Positions 32,255 to 40,910 of a stretch of DNA of 64,000 bases are shown here, piece by piece. A program made the translations under genes and the position numbers. The notes under the pieces are model-generated. The model had not been told where the DNA came from and searched no databases. It was given only the letters and a program-made list of their open reading frames with translations. Positions within the stretch are counted from its first letter, which is position 1, and each line of letters begins with the position of its first letter. The DNA is from Methyloligella solikamskensis (GTDB lineage Bacteria; Pseudomonadota; Alphaproteobacteria; Rhizobiales; Methyloligellaceae), in assembly GCF_042676065.1 (NCBI RefSeq), contig NZ_JBHTJO010000001.1:2232001-2296000 (forward strand). The letters are read 5' to 3'.

Positions 32255-33099
32255 GCGCGGGCGCAAGCGATACTCCGGTGCTTAAGGTGGAGCATCTCAC
32301 CATGCGCTTCGGCGGGCTGGTGGCCGTTGACGACGTGTCCCTAGAGGCGCGCCGCGGCGAGATCACAGCGCTGATCGGGCCCAACGGCGCCGGCAAGACC
32401 ACGGTCTTCAACTGTATCACCGGCTTCTACAAGCCGACCGAAGGCATGATCATCCTCACCCAGGCGAACGGGCGGCGTTACCTGCTTGAGCGCATGGACG
32501 ACCATGTGATCAACGCCACGGCGGGCGTGGCGCGTACCTTCCAGAATATCCGCCTCTTCCCCGGCATGACCGTGCTGGAGAATTTGATGGTCGCTCAGCA
32601 TCAGATGCTGACGGCAGGCCCTGCCCGGGCGCTGGGCTCGCTGATCGGTCTTGCCGCTTACAAGCGGGCGGAAGCGGATGCGTTGTCTCTCGCCATCCAT
32701 TGGCTGGAGCGGGTCGGGCTGACGGCGCGGGCCGATCAGGCGGCGGGCGATCTCCCCTACGGCGATCAGCGCAGGCTGGAGATCGCACGGGCCATGTGCA
32801 CCCGGCCGGAGCTGCTTTGCCTCGACGAGCCTGCAGCCGGCCTGAATGCGCGGGAGAGCGATGAGCTGAACGGATTGCTGCGCTCCATCTGCACCGAGGA
32901 GAACACAGCCATCCTCCTGATCGAGCACGATATGAGCGTGGTGATGCGGATCTCCGACCACGTCATCGTGCTGGACCATGGCAGCGTCATTGCCGACGGG
33001 CCGCCGGACGAGGTCCAGAATGACGAGCATGTGATCGCCGCTTATCTCGGCGTGCCCGACGAAGAGGTGGCCGAGGTGGAGAAGGAGGTCGGCGCGTGA
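32251..33099 (+). CDS. livG: Branched-chain amino acid ABC transporter ATP-binding protein LivG
   Basis: A 282-residue ATPase. Walker A is GPNGAGKTT (about 48-56), the LivG-type GVARTFQNIRLFPGMTVLENLMVAQH follows, the signature region is degenerate (GDLPYGDQRRLEIARAM), and Walker B is LLCLDEPAAGLN. The H-loop is LIEHDMSVVM. It overlaps livM by 4 bases (ATGA) and its stop overlaps the GTG start of livF. Confidence 0.95.
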   Translation: MSAGASDTPVLKVEHLTMRFGGLVAVDDVSLEARRGEITALIGPNGAGKTTVFNCITGFYKPTEGMIILTQANGRRYLLERMDDHVINATAGVARTFQNIRLFPGMTVLENLMVAQHQMLTAGPARALGSLIGLAAYKRAEADALSLAIHWLERVGLTARADQAAGDLPYGDQRRLEIARAMCTRPELLCLDEPAAGLNARESDELNGLLRSICTEENTAILLIEHDMSVVMRISDHVIVLDHGSVIADGPPDEVQNDEHVIAAYLGVPDEEVAEVEKEVGA

Positions 33100-33860
33100 G
33101 CGAGGCCTTGCTCGAAATCCGCGATCTCGTCGTGGGGTACGGACACCACCCCGTGCTGCACGGCATCGACCTCAGCGTGAAGGAAGGCGAGATCGCCGCC
33201 ATCATCGGTGCCAACGGGGCCGGCAAGACCACGCTGATGATGTCGATCTTCGGCAATCCCAAGCCGTCCTCCGGGCGCATCCTGTTCGAAGGACGGGACA
33301 TCACCGATCTGCCGCCCCATGAGGTTGCTCATGAGCGGATCGCCCAATCGCCGGAAGGGCGGCGAATCTTCGCCCGGATGACGGTGCTGGAAAATCTCCA
33401 GATGGGCACCCTGATCGCACCCGACAAAGAACGCTACGAGGACGACCTCGCCCATGTGTTCGAGCTGTTCCCGGTGCTGAAGACCCGCAAGGACCAGCGG
33501 GCCGGCACGCTGTCGGGTGGCGAGCAGCAGATGCTGGCCATCGCGCGAGCGCTCATGGGCCAGCCGCGGCTGCTGCTTCTGGACGAGCCGTCGCTGGGGC
33601 TGGCGCCGCTGATCACACGGCAGATCTTCGCTGCCATCAAAGCGCTCAACGAGGAAGGGCTCACCGTCTTGCTGGTGGAGCAGAACGCCTATCACGCCCT
33701 GAAGCTCGCCTCTTGCGGCTATGTGATGGTGAACGGCCGCATCACGCTTTCGGGCAGCGGGACCGAGCTTCTGGAAAGCGACGAGGTCCGCCGCTCCTAT
33801 CTGGAAGGCGGCGCGTCGACGCCATCGGCAGACGAAGCCAAGAAGGGGGGCAAGCGATGA
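33096..33860 (+). CDS. livF: Branched-chain amino acid ABC transporter ATP-binding protein LivF
   Basis: A 254-residue ATPase with Walker A GANGAGKTTL, IAQSPEGRRIFARMTVLENLQMG (the LivF hallmark), signature LSGGEQQMLAIARALM, Walker B LLLLDEPSLGLAP and H-loop LVEQNAYHAL. The start is GTG at 33096, coupled to livG. The C-terminal 15 residues are a short Ser/Ala/Lys tail. It overlaps the small membrane protein gene that follows (ATGA). Confidence 0.95.
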   Translation: MSEALLEIRDLVVGYGHHPVLHGIDLSVKEGEIAAIIGANGAGKTTLMMSIFGNPKPSSGRILFEGRDITDLPPHEVAHERIAQSPEGRRIFARMTVLENLQMGTLIAPDKERYEDDLAHVFELFPVLKTRKDQRAGTLSGGEQQMLAIARALMGQPRLLLLDEPSLGLAPLITRQIFAAIKALNEEGLTVLLVEQNAYHALKLASCGYVMVNGRITLSGSGTELLESDEVRRSYLEGGASTPSADEAKKGGKR

Positions 33861-34195
33861 TCTGGCTCTCCGACGACGGCGCTCTCGTCTTCTTCGTGCT
33901 TACGGTCGTGATCGGCGGCGGAGCAGCCTATCTCTCCGCCCGCAGCCTGGCGCTTGGCTGGCGCGCCTTCTGGCAGGTCGCAGCCTATATGCTGCTTCTG
34001 GCTGCCGCGGTGCGCTTCTTCCACTACGCGCTGTTCGATGGAGAGCTGCTCTCCGCCTACTACTATCTTGTCACCTATCTCGTGCTGCTCGCCATCGCGG
34101 GCCTCGCCTACCGGCTCACACGAACGACACAAATGGTGACGCAATATCCTTGGCTCTATGAGCGCTCCAGCCCGTTGAGCTGGCGGGACCGCTAA
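33857..34195 (+). CDS. Small membrane protein coupled to the liv transporter (DUF6867-like)
   Basis: A 112-residue protein with three hydrophobic segments (about 8-30, 37-55, 63-86) and a conserved-looking tail QMVTQYPWLYERSSPLSWRDR. Its ATG overlaps the livF stop, so it is made with the transporter. I believe it corresponds to the DUF6867 family found in liv clusters of alphaproteobacteria, but the assignment is from memory. It might be an accessory subunit of the permease; no function is established. Confidence 0.75.
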   Translation: MIWLSDDGALVFFVLTVVIGGGAAYLSARSLALGWRAFWQVAAYMLLLAAAVRFFHYALFDGELLSAYYYLVTYLVLLAIAGLAYRLTRTTQMVTQYPWLYERSSPLSWRDR

Positions 34196-34298
34196 GACGA
34201 CAAACTGCTCCGCACCCGTTGGCGACGGCCGGAATTGCGCTAGAGTGCGCCGCAACTGGCCGAAAAGCCCGTTGGCCGGAGAAGCTTGGAGGGATGAC

Positions 34299-35534
34299 AT
34301 GGGTAAGTTTTGGAGCGTCACTGCATTAGCGGCCACGTTCGCCGTTCTGGCAGGTTTGGCGGGCTGCGGAGACGGCTCGGACGAGGATGTCACCACCATC
34401 GGTGTGGTGGGGCCGCTGACCCTGCAATACGCCTCCTTCGGCGAGCAGATGAAGCAGGGCGCGGATCTCGCGGTCGCCGATATCAACAAGGCCGGCGGCG
34501 TTCTCGGCAAGCAGCTCGAAGTGGATTATGGCGACGATGCCTGCGATCCGAAGCAGGCGGTGGCCGTGGCCGGCCAGATGGTTGGCGCCCGGGTGCCCCT
34601 GGTGGTGGGGCATTTCTGTTCCGGCTCTTCGATCCCGGCCGCCCAGATCTACGGCGATGCGGATCTCGTGATGATCTCGCCTGCCTCCACCAACCCCACC
34701 CTCACCGACGACCGGGCGGGTCCGAATATCTACCGGGTTTGTGGCCGTGACGATCAGCAAGGCGCCGTGGCCGGGAACTACATCGCCGACCATTTCGCCG
34801 GCAAGAACATCGCCATCGTCCACGACAAGACCGCCTACGGGAAGGGTCTCGCCGACCAGACCAAGAAGGCCATGAACGAGGCGGGGCTGGAGGAGAAGCT
34901 CTACGAGGCGATCACCGCCAACGAGAAGGATTATTCGGCGCTCGTCTCCAAGCTGAAGCGCAACAATATCGATCTCATCTTCCTCGGCGGCTATCACACC
35001 GAAGCTGGCCTCATCACGCGCCAGATGCGCGATCAGGGTCTCGATACGGTGATGATGGGCGGCGATGCGCTAGTCAGCCAGGAATACTGGTCCATCACGG
35101 GCGATGCGGGCGAAGGCACGCTGATGACCTTCTCCCCCGATCCGCGCAACAACCCCGCGGCGAAGGATGTGGTGGAGCGGTTCGAGGCCAAGGGCGTCGA
35201 GCCTGAAGGCTACGTGCTCTACACCTACGCCGCCATCCAGGCCTGGGCGGAAGCAGCCGAGAAAGCCGGCACCACCTCCTCCATCGAGGTGACGGAAGCG
35301 CTGAACAACAACGCGTTCGACACGGTGATCGGCAAGTTCCGCTTCAACGAGAAGGGCGATCCAAACCTGCCGCCCTACGCGGTCTATCGCTGGAAGGACG
35401 GCAAATACGCCGAGATCGACACCAAGAGCGGCGAAGCGGTCGTCACGGATGGTGAGACGGAAGACAAAACGCCGGAGGTGCACCCCGTCGAAGCCGAGAG
35501 GCCGGGCGGCGAGGAGAACGATCCGACGGAATAA
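34299..35534 (+). CDS. livK: Branched-chain amino acid ABC transporter substrate-binding lipoprotein
   Basis: A 411-residue periplasmic-binding-protein-type receptor. The ATG at 34299 has a ttggaggg ribosome site. The N-terminus ends in the lipobox LAGC (C23), predicting a lipid-anchored protein rather than a soluble one. The fold shows IGVVGPLTLQYASFGEQMKQGADLAV, YGDDACDPKQAVAVAGQM, VGHFCSGSSIPAAQIY (ligand contact Ser region), NEKDYSALVSKLKRNNIDLIFLGGYHTEAGL. The final 35 residues are acidic and Pro-rich, perhaps disordered. It lies 103 bases after the small membrane protein gene. Confidence 0.93.
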   Translation: MGKFWSVTALAATFAVLAGLAGCGDGSDEDVTTIGVVGPLTLQYASFGEQMKQGADLAVADINKAGGVLGKQLEVDYGDDACDPKQAVAVAGQMVGARVPLVVGHFCSGSSIPAAQIYGDADLVMISPASTNPTLTDDRAGPNIYRVCGRDDQQGAVAGNYIADHFAGKNIAIVHDKTAYGKGLADQTKKAMNEAGLEEKLYEAITANEKDYSALVSKLKRNNIDLIFLGGYHTEAGLITRQMRDQGLDTVMMGGDALVSQEYWSITGDAGEGTLMTFSPDPRNNPAAKDVVERFEAKGVEPEGYVLYTYAAIQAWAEAAEKAGTTSSIEVTEALNNNAFDTVIGKFRFNEKGDPNLPPYAVYRWKDGKYAEIDTKSGEAVVTDGETEDKTPEVHPVEAERPGGEENDPTE

Positions 35535-35546
35535 GCCGGCAGAGAA

Positions 35547-35580
35547 CTCGCCCTTTCGAAGCCGAAGGGGCGAGGCTTTC
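35547..35580. terminator. Bidirectional terminator after livK
   Basis: CTCGCCCTTTCG at 35547-35558 pairs with CGAAGGGGCGAG at 35563-35574 around AAGC, followed by a short GCTTTC. It lies between livK and the convergent small gene at 35583. Confidence 0.75.
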
Positions 35581-35582
35581 GC

Positions 35583-35801
35583 CTAGCTCTTCTTGGGAGG
35601 CGCCGCTTCCTTGGTGGCTATGAACTCAGCCTCCAAAGCCTTCTCGAGATCGACGAGATCCTGGGGCAACGGCATGCCATAGGCGCGCATTTCGTTCAGG
35701 CGTTCGCGAACCTGCTCGTAGAGCTCGTGCCGGTCTTCCGGCTGCTCTTCCATCTGATTGATGAGCATAGCGATTTCCGCCTGCAGATCGTCGAATGCCA
35801 T
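35583..35801 (-). CDS. Small acidic helical protein of unknown function
   Basis: A 72-residue protein from the ATG at 35801, which has ggagg 10 bases upstream. It is mostly charged helix (DDLQAEIAMLINQMEEQPEDRHELYEQVRERLNEMRAYGMPLPQDLVDLEKALEAEF) with a short basic tail, no signal peptide and no known domain. A coiled-coil or adaptor role is possible. Codon use and ribosome site support that it is real; function not known. Confidence 0.72.
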   Translation of the reverse strand: MAFDDLQAEIAMLINQMEEQPEDRHELYEQVRERLNEMRAYGMPLPQDLVDLEKALEAEFIATKEAAPPKKS

Positions 35802-35941
35802 ATGCGTCGAGCCTCCTTCACAATTGGCCGGATCGGAGCATAAAGCAGCCGTTTGAGCAAGCAGATGCGCGCAAGCGGGATTGCGGCCATGGCCAATCGC
35901 TTGCATAGTCGCGGCAGGGCTGACGCGCGGGGGCGAGAGGC

Positions 35942-36430
35942 ATGGGCAGCATCACAATCAACACGATCATCGGCTTCATCCTGGCACTGCTGTTCGCCAT
36001 GGTGATGGGCATCTCCATGCAGGCGATTCTGGTGGGCGACTATCTGCAGTCCCAGAACGTCATGAGCGAGACCACCCAGATGACGTTGCGGATCGCGGGC
36101 TTCTCCGGCGCGCTCGCCGCCCTGCTCACCTGGTGGGCTCAGCGCTTCGCCGCCATGCGCGGCTTCATCGTCCGCTTCGTCTTTGCGCTTTTTATCTTCG
36201 CGCTCGCCTTCTTCAGCTTTGGCGGGCTGCTGCGGGTGATCTGGACCCATGTCACCTATCCGAACCAGCAGGACTGGTCGTTCGCGGGGCTCTATTTCGC
36301 CTCCATCAACGACTTCTATTCCTTCGTGCTGTTCATGATCGGCCCGTCCCTGCCCGCCTATGTGATGCTGCTGATCGGCGCCGGGCTCTATATCGCGATC
36401 TTCGGGCCCCGGGAGCGCGAGACCGTCTAG
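35942..36430 (+). CDS. Integral membrane protein of unknown function
   Basis: A 162-residue protein with about four membrane segments (residues 8-30, 48-66, 73-98 and 130-155). Between segments 3 and 4 lies LLRVIWTHVTYPNQQDWSFAGLYFASINDFYSF, a probable periplasmic loop rich in aromatic residues. No family is recognised. It stands alone between a divergent small gene and purB; purB starts 166 bases downstream. Confidence 0.75.
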   Translation: MGSITINTIIGFILALLFAMVMGISMQAILVGDYLQSQNVMSETTQMTLRIAGFSGALAALLTWWAQRFAAMRGFIVRFVFALFIFALAFFSFGGLLRVIWTHVTYPNQQDWSFAGLYFASINDFYSFVLFMIGPSLPAYVMLLIGAGLYIAIFGPRERETV

Positions 36431-36596
36431 GCCGTCTGTCGCGCTCAATTCCCGAAGCGCGACGTTGCGGCCGGCCGAGCGCCTGTTGATTGCGCGTCAG
36501 CCGAATTGAGGCTTTGGCGCCGCTCTGCTAGACGAAGGCTCGAATTTCACGCGACAGAGGCGGCCTTAAGCCCCTCGCCTTCATTCAGGTCTTCAT

Positions 36597-37892
36597 ATGA
36601 TCCCTCGCTACAGCCGTCCGGACATGACGCGCATCTGGGAACCGGAGAACCGGTTCAAAATCTGGCTCGAAATCGAGACCGCCGCCGCAGAGGCCATGGC
36701 GGATCTCGGGCTCATCCCCAAGGAGGCGGCGGAGGCCGTCCGGGCGAAGGGCGATTTCGACATCGAGCGGATCGACGAGATCGAGGCGGAGGTGAAGCAC
36801 GACGTGATCGCCTTCCTCACCTCGGTATCGGAGCATGTGGGGCCGGAGGCGCGCTTCCTGCACCAGGGCATGACCTCGTCTGACGTGCTCGACACCTGCC
36901 TGAACCTGCAGCTCGTGCAGGCGGCGGACATTCTGCTCGCCGATCTCGAAAAGCTGCTGGAAGCGCTGAAGAAGCGCGCCTACGAGCATAAGGATACGGT
37001 CACCGTCGGGCGCAGCCACGGCATCCATGCGGAGCCGACGACCTTCGGGCTGAAGCTGGCCTTCGCCTATGCCGAGTTCGACCGCAACAAGCAGCGGCTG
37101 GAAGCCGCCCGGGAAGAGGTCGCGACCTGCGCCATCTCCGGCGCGGTCGGCACCTTCGCCCATCCCGATCCGCGGATCGAGGAGGCTGTGGCCAAGCATC
37201 TGGGCCTGAAGCCCGAACCGATCTCCACCCAGATCATTCCGCGGGACCGCCATGCGGCGTTCTTCGCAACGCTCGCCGTGATCGCCGGCTCGTTGGAGCG
37301 GGTCGCCACGGAGATCCGCCACCTGCAGCGCACCGAGGTGCTGGAGGCCGAGGAGCGGTTCGGCTCCGGCCAAAAGGGCTCATCGGCCATGCCGCATAAG
37401 CGCAATCCGGTGCTGTCGGAGAACCTGACCGGCATCGCCCGCCTGGTGCGTGGCTACGCCATGCCGGCATTGGAGAACGTCGCGCTGTGGCATGAGCGGG
37501 ATATCTCCCACTCCTCCGTGGAACGGGTTATCGGGCCGGACGCCACCATCGCGCTGGACTTTGCGCTCCACCGCCTGACCGGCGTGATCGAGGGGCTCGT
37601 GGTCTATCCTGAGCGGATGCAGGCCAATCTGGACAAGCTCGGCGGGCTCATCCATTCCCAGCGGGTGCTGCTGGCGCTGACCAATGCCGGCGTGTCGCGA
37701 GAGGATGCCTACCGGCTGGTGCAGCGGAACGCCATGAAGGTCTGGGAAGGCGACGCCGATTTCCTGACCGAGCTTTTGGCCGACCCGGAAGTGACGGGCG
37801 CGCTGTCCGAAGAGCAGCTCCGCGCCCAGTTCGATCTCGGCTATCACACCAAGCATGTCGACACGATCTTCGAGCGAGTGTTCGGAGCGTAA
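36597..37892 (+). CDS. purB: Adenylosuccinate lyase
   Basis: A 431-residue enzyme of the fumarase/aspartase superfamily acting twice in purine synthesis (SAICAR to AICAR; adenylosuccinate to AMP). The N-terminus MIPRYSRPDMTRIWEPENRF, the TSSDVLDTCLNLQ segment, RSHGIHAEPTTFG (catalytic His) and the superfamily signature GSSAMPHKRNPVLSENL (about 260-276) are all present. Length is normal. It is separate from purCSQL, which lies 3 kb downstream on the same strand. Confidence 0.96.
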   Translation: MIPRYSRPDMTRIWEPENRFKIWLEIETAAAEAMADLGLIPKEAAEAVRAKGDFDIERIDEIEAEVKHDVIAFLTSVSEHVGPEARFLHQGMTSSDVLDTCLNLQLVQAADILLADLEKLLEALKKRAYEHKDTVTVGRSHGIHAEPTTFGLKLAFAYAEFDRNKQRLEAAREEVATCAISGAVGTFAHPDPRIEEAVAKHLGLKPEPISTQIIPRDRHAAFFATLAVIAGSLERVATEIRHLQRTEVLEAEERFGSGQKGSSAMPHKRNPVLSENLTGIARLVRGYAMPALENVALWHERDISHSSVERVIGPDATIALDFALHRLTGVIEGLVVYPERMQANLDKLGGLIHSQRVLLALTNAGVSREDAYRLVQRNAMKVWEGDADFLTELLADPEVTGALSEEQLRAQFDLGYHTKHVDTIFERVFGA

Positions 37893-37934
37893 AGCGCCTA
37901 CGCCCCGAACCGATCCGGCTCTTCAAGCGGCCAC

Positions 37935-38699
37935 TTAGCGGGCTGGCTGAAAGCCGGGGATAGGACGGTTTCCGTCGCGCTTCCCCGTGCCAGCCTGGCC
38001 ATGAGCAGGCTTGGGCGGCTTTGCCCGCCCCTCAGCCGCCGCCCTGCCCCTAAGGGCCTCAGGCGTTGTGCCCTTCTTCTGATTCTTCTGAGCCGGTTTC
38101 TTGTTCGTCGATTTTTTCGCCGCGGGCTTCTTGTTCGAAGACTTGTTGCCCGACGATTTGTGACGGTCGCGGTCGTAGCCGCCGCTACGATGCCGGTCAC
38201 GATCGTAGTCGCGATGGCTCCCGCTGCGATACCGGTCGCGGTCATAGCGGTCCCGGTCATAATGATCGTAGCGATCACGGTCATAATGACGGTGGCCGTA
38301 GTCCCAGTCGCGGTCACGATACCTGTCGTAGCGGTCATAGCGATCGTAATAGCGGTAGCGCGGGTAAGGCTGGACCAGCGGGTACGGGTCGTAGGGCACG
38401 TAGCCGTAATCGTAGCTGGGATAGTCGTTATAGCCCGGCGAACTGTAGCCGTATCCCACTGCGTCGAAGTCGAGATACATCTCGGCGACATAGCCACCGG
38501 CCGCTTCGCACCAGCCGAAATTGCAGTTGAGGGCATCCACCGTGGTGCCGCCCGGAAGGCTGCCGATGATCGGCGATCCGGTGGTGGGTGCTGCGCGGAC
38601 ATTGAGATTGGTCGTGACCAGGGCCGGCGCGGCGGATGCTGCGCCTGACATCGCGATCAAAGCGATGGCGGCCAGGCAAAATGTTGCGATTGCTCGCAT
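37935..38699 (-). CDS. Secreted SH3-domain protein with Tyr/Asp/Arg-rich repeats
   Basis: A 254-residue protein from the ATG at 38699 (gggagg site upstream). After a signal peptide (1-24), a bacterial SH3 type 3 domain occupies about 25-77 (VTTNLNVRAAPTTGSPIIGSLPGGTTVDAL, then GWCEAAGGYVAEMYL). Next is an extremely biased stretch (about 85-180) of Tyr, Asp, Arg and His with DRYDRY and YDRDRY repeats, then a Lys-rich NKKPAAKKSTNKKPAQKNQKK tail. SH3b domains usually bind cell-wall peptides; the charged tail could bind DNA, LPS or peptidoglycan. The next gene on this strand is a related SH3 protein. Confidence 0.82.
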   Translation of the reverse strand: MRAIATFCLAAIALIAMSGAASAAPALVTTNLNVRAAPTTGSPIIGSLPGGTTVDALNCNFGWCEAAGGYVAEMYLDFDAVGYGYSSPGYNDYPSYDYGYVPYDPYPLVQPYPRYRYYDRYDRYDRYRDRDWDYGHRHYDRDRYDHYDRDRYDRDRYRSGSHRDYDRDRHRSGGYDRDRHKSSGNKSSNKKPAAKKSTNKKPAQKNQKKGTTPEALRGRAAAEGRAKPPKPAHGQAGTGKRDGNRPIPGFQPAR

Positions 38700-38812
38700 G
38701 ACTTCTGTCCTCCCGCCCGACCTCGGCTGGTTCGGACGTTTCATGTGGACGGCCTAACGCTTGATTTCAAACGAATTAAGGCAGAGGCGCCAATGCGCCA
38801 CTTGCCGAGGTG

Positions 38813-39322
38813 CTACTTGACGTAGCCGGCCTCCGCATCGCCTGCGGAGCCGAAGATATGGGGCCGGTAGCGATAGCGGTTGCGCTCCCGCGGGCTCAGA
38901 ATGTAGCGGCGCGGGTAAAAGCGCGGCGGCACGGCCGCGTAAGGCGGGAGTTCGCGGTAGACATTCGTGGAGCGGTAGTGACCGGCCCGATAGGGATATG
39001 GCGGATCGATCACGATCACCTCCGGCACCGGCCCTGCCTGGCCGCCGGCAAGCCCCACCATGCTGGCGAAGCCGTCCTGGCCGCGCCACTCGACGGCGCA
39101 CCAATTGTCGGCGCAGTCGCCGATATCGATGCGGCTGCCGGCCGGCATCGTCGCGATGATCTGATACTGGGTGCCCGGTCCGGTGCGCAGGTTGAGATCG
39201 GCGGTGGTGTGGGCCTGACCTGCGTCGGCGGATGAGGCGAAGAGCCCAGCAACGGCCGCGACGGCAAGGACGGCGAAACTCCGCGCAAGCTTACTCACGC
39301 TCCAGGCTGTCTTGCTCCGCAT
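38813..39322 (-). CDS. Secreted SH3-domain protein
   Basis: A 169-residue protein; the ATG at 39322 has aggag about 9 bases upstream, and longer in-frame starts lack one. A signal peptide covers residues about 10-33 (SFAVLAVAAVAGLFASSADA). The SH3 type 3 domain is about 34-92 (TTADLNLRTGPGTQYQIIATMPAGSRIDI, DCADNWCAVEWRGQDGFAS). The rest is Tyr/Pro/Arg-rich (PYPYRAGHYRSTNVYRELPP, FYPRRYI). It and the SH3 gene at 37935 look like tandem duplicates that diverged in their tails. Confidence 0.82.
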   Translation of the reverse strand: MRSKTAWSVSKLARSFAVLAVAAVAGLFASSADAGQAHTTADLNLRTGPGTQYQIIATMPAGSRIDIGDCADNWCAVEWRGQDGFASMVGLAGGQAGPVPEVIVIDPPYPYRAGHYRSTNVYRELPPYAAVPPRFYPRRYILSPRERNRYRYRPHIFGSAGDAEAGYVK

Positions 39323-39479
39323 CGACCTACTCCTGCTTTTCCCTGCCGCGAACTCCATAAGCGCTTCGTTCGGCACGCGCTGAGACCGGTCCGCGATTCT
39401 GTTTCCTCTCGTTCGCGCCATGATGCACCGGAATGGCCCCTCACGCCTAGCGGCCATTAGACGCTTTCCCGGGCACGCT

Positions 39480-40238
39480 TCACGGGGCGTCGTCGATCGA
39501 GCGCCGGATCTCGGCGGCCGTCTTGGCGAGCCAGGAAGCGTCGGACCCGATGGCGACCACATCCCATCCCGCTTCGATGGCGGGGCGGGCGAAATCGATA
39601 TCGTTAGCGAAAATCAGAGCGATAACACCGCGCTCCTTGGCCTTCCTCAGAACTTGAGTCATGGCCTCTGCGACTTCCGGCGCCCGGATGTTCAGCGTGC
39701 CCGTGAGGGCCACGGAAAGATCGTTGGGGCCGAGACAGATCATATCCAGCCCATCGAGGGCTAGGATCTCGTCCAGATTGTCCATGGCGCCGGCGGTTTC
39801 GATCTGAGCACAGGCGATGGTCCAGCCATTGGCGGCGGAGAAATAGTCGCCTTCGAATTCCAGCCGGGCGCGATACGGGCCCCAGCTTCGGATGCCATGG
39901 GGCGGGTATTTCACAGCGCGGATGAAGCGGGAGGCGTCTTCCGCCGAATCGATCAGGGGGCAGATGACCCCTTGGGCGCCAGCATCCAACGCCCGGCCGA
40001 TCAGCGCCATGTCGTTATCCGCGATGCGGACCAGGGCCGGCAGGTGTGCCGCCCGCGCCGCCGTGAGGCAGGCGACGAGATCCGAATGGCCGCCGAGGCC
40101 ATGCTGCTGGTCGATGGTGACGCAATCCCAGCCGGCCTTGGCGATCAGCTCGACGGCAAAGGGAGAGTTGAGGGTGAGCCAGGCGTCGTAGAGCGTGCGC
40201 CCGGCCTTCGCGGCCTCTCTGAACCGGTCCTCGCTCAT
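39480..40238 (-). CDS. HpcH/HpaI family class II aldolase
   Basis: A 252-residue metal-dependent aldolase of the HpaI (2,4-dihydroxyhept-2-ene-1,7-dioate aldolase) family, which cleaves 2-keto-4-hydroxy acids to pyruvate and an aldehyde. Signatures: VTIDQQHGLGG (catalytic His), ALVRIADNDMALIGRALDAGAQGVICPLID, CAQIETAGAMDNLDEILAL (metal Glu) and MICLGPNDLSVALTG (metal Asp). The usual family motif DMEHG is DQQHG here. The physiological substrate is unknown; no hydroxyphenylacetate genes are nearby. Confidence 0.9.
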   Translation of the reverse strand: MSEDRFREAAKAGRTLYDAWLTLNSPFAVELIAKAGWDCVTIDQQHGLGGHSDLVACLTAARAAHLPALVRIADNDMALIGRALDAGAQGVICPLIDSAEDASRFIRAVKYPPHGIRSWGPYRARLEFEGDYFSAANGWTIACAQIETAGAMDNLDEILALDGLDMICLGPNDLSVALTGTLNIRAPEVAEAMTQVLRKAKERGVIALIFANDIDFARPAIEAGWDVVAIGSDASWLAKTAAEIRRSIDDAP

Positions 40239-40287
40239 GATTCCTGTCTCGGGGCCGGCCGAATAGCGAATCGGCCGGCGGAGAGCA

Positions 40288-40611
40288 TTAGCTCTCGTTC
40301 TCGATCTGGTTCACAGCCTCGGCCAGGAGATCCGCCATCTGGCGACGAATCTGATGGTCGGACTGATCGATATTTTTGGCGTCGAAGTCGCCGCGAACCT
40401 TGCGGAACACGTCCTCCTCGCCCGGCTCGTCGAAATCGGCCTTCACGACCTCGCGGGCATAATTCTGCGCATCGTCGCCGGCGAGGCCCATCTTCTCGGC
40501 CGCCCACAGGCCGAGCAGCTTGTTCCGGCGCGCCGTCGCCTTGAATTTCAGCTCCTCGTCATGAGCGAATTTCTTCTCGAAGCTCTTTTCGCGATCGTCA
40601 AAGCTGGCCAT
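40288..40611 (-). CDS. F1F0-ATPase inhibitor zeta subunit (DUF1476)
   Basis: A 107-residue protein from the ATG at 40611, of the DUF1476 family that includes the zeta inhibitor of alphaproteobacterial F1-ATPase (described in Paracoccus denitrificans). Seen: MASFDDREKSFEKKFAHDEELKFKATARRNKLLGLWAAEKMG, then AREVVKADFDEPGEEDVFRKV. The N-terminal segment is the presumed inhibitory region. Divergence from purC is a common alphaproteobacterial order. Confidence 0.93.
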   Translation of the reverse strand: MASFDDREKSFEKKFAHDEELKFKATARRNKLLGLWAAEKMGLAGDDAQNYAREVVKADFDEPGEEDVFRKVRGDFDAKNIDQSDHQIRRQMADLLAEAVNQIENES

Positions 40612-40675
40612 TGCGCCGCAATCCCCTCCAAAATGGCGGTTTTTCGTATGTGCCGCCGTCAAACGTACCGGAAAT

Positions 40676-40693
40676 CCCGCAAAAATTTGCGGG
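40676..40693. promoter_or_regulatory. PurR-box-like palindrome between the zeta gene and purC
   Basis: CCCGCAAA-AA-TTTGCGGG is a perfect 18-base inverted repeat. Its core resembles the LacI-family PurR operator (ACGCAAACGTTTGCGT) at 12 of the 14 inner positions, lacking only the central CG. It lies 65 bases before the zeta start and 217 before purC. A hairpin GGCGG/CCGCC is also at 40635-40657. Regulation is inferred only. Confidence 0.4.
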
Positions 40694-40910
40694 GGAGACA
40701 TAGCCTTCCGGCGTCCCTAAATCAACAAAGGGACCGCAAATCCGTCGCGGGGCAAGTCGTTGTGTGAGGATTTGCCATCGGATAAGCTCCAAGCGACAAT
40801 TTCGCTAGGCGATTCCGACCATGGCAATTGGCTCAAGCGCGCGGCTCCTTGGTTCGCCCCGCGCTTTTTTGCTTTTTGCTGGAAAGACTCCGGCTGGAAA
40901 GGATGACAGC

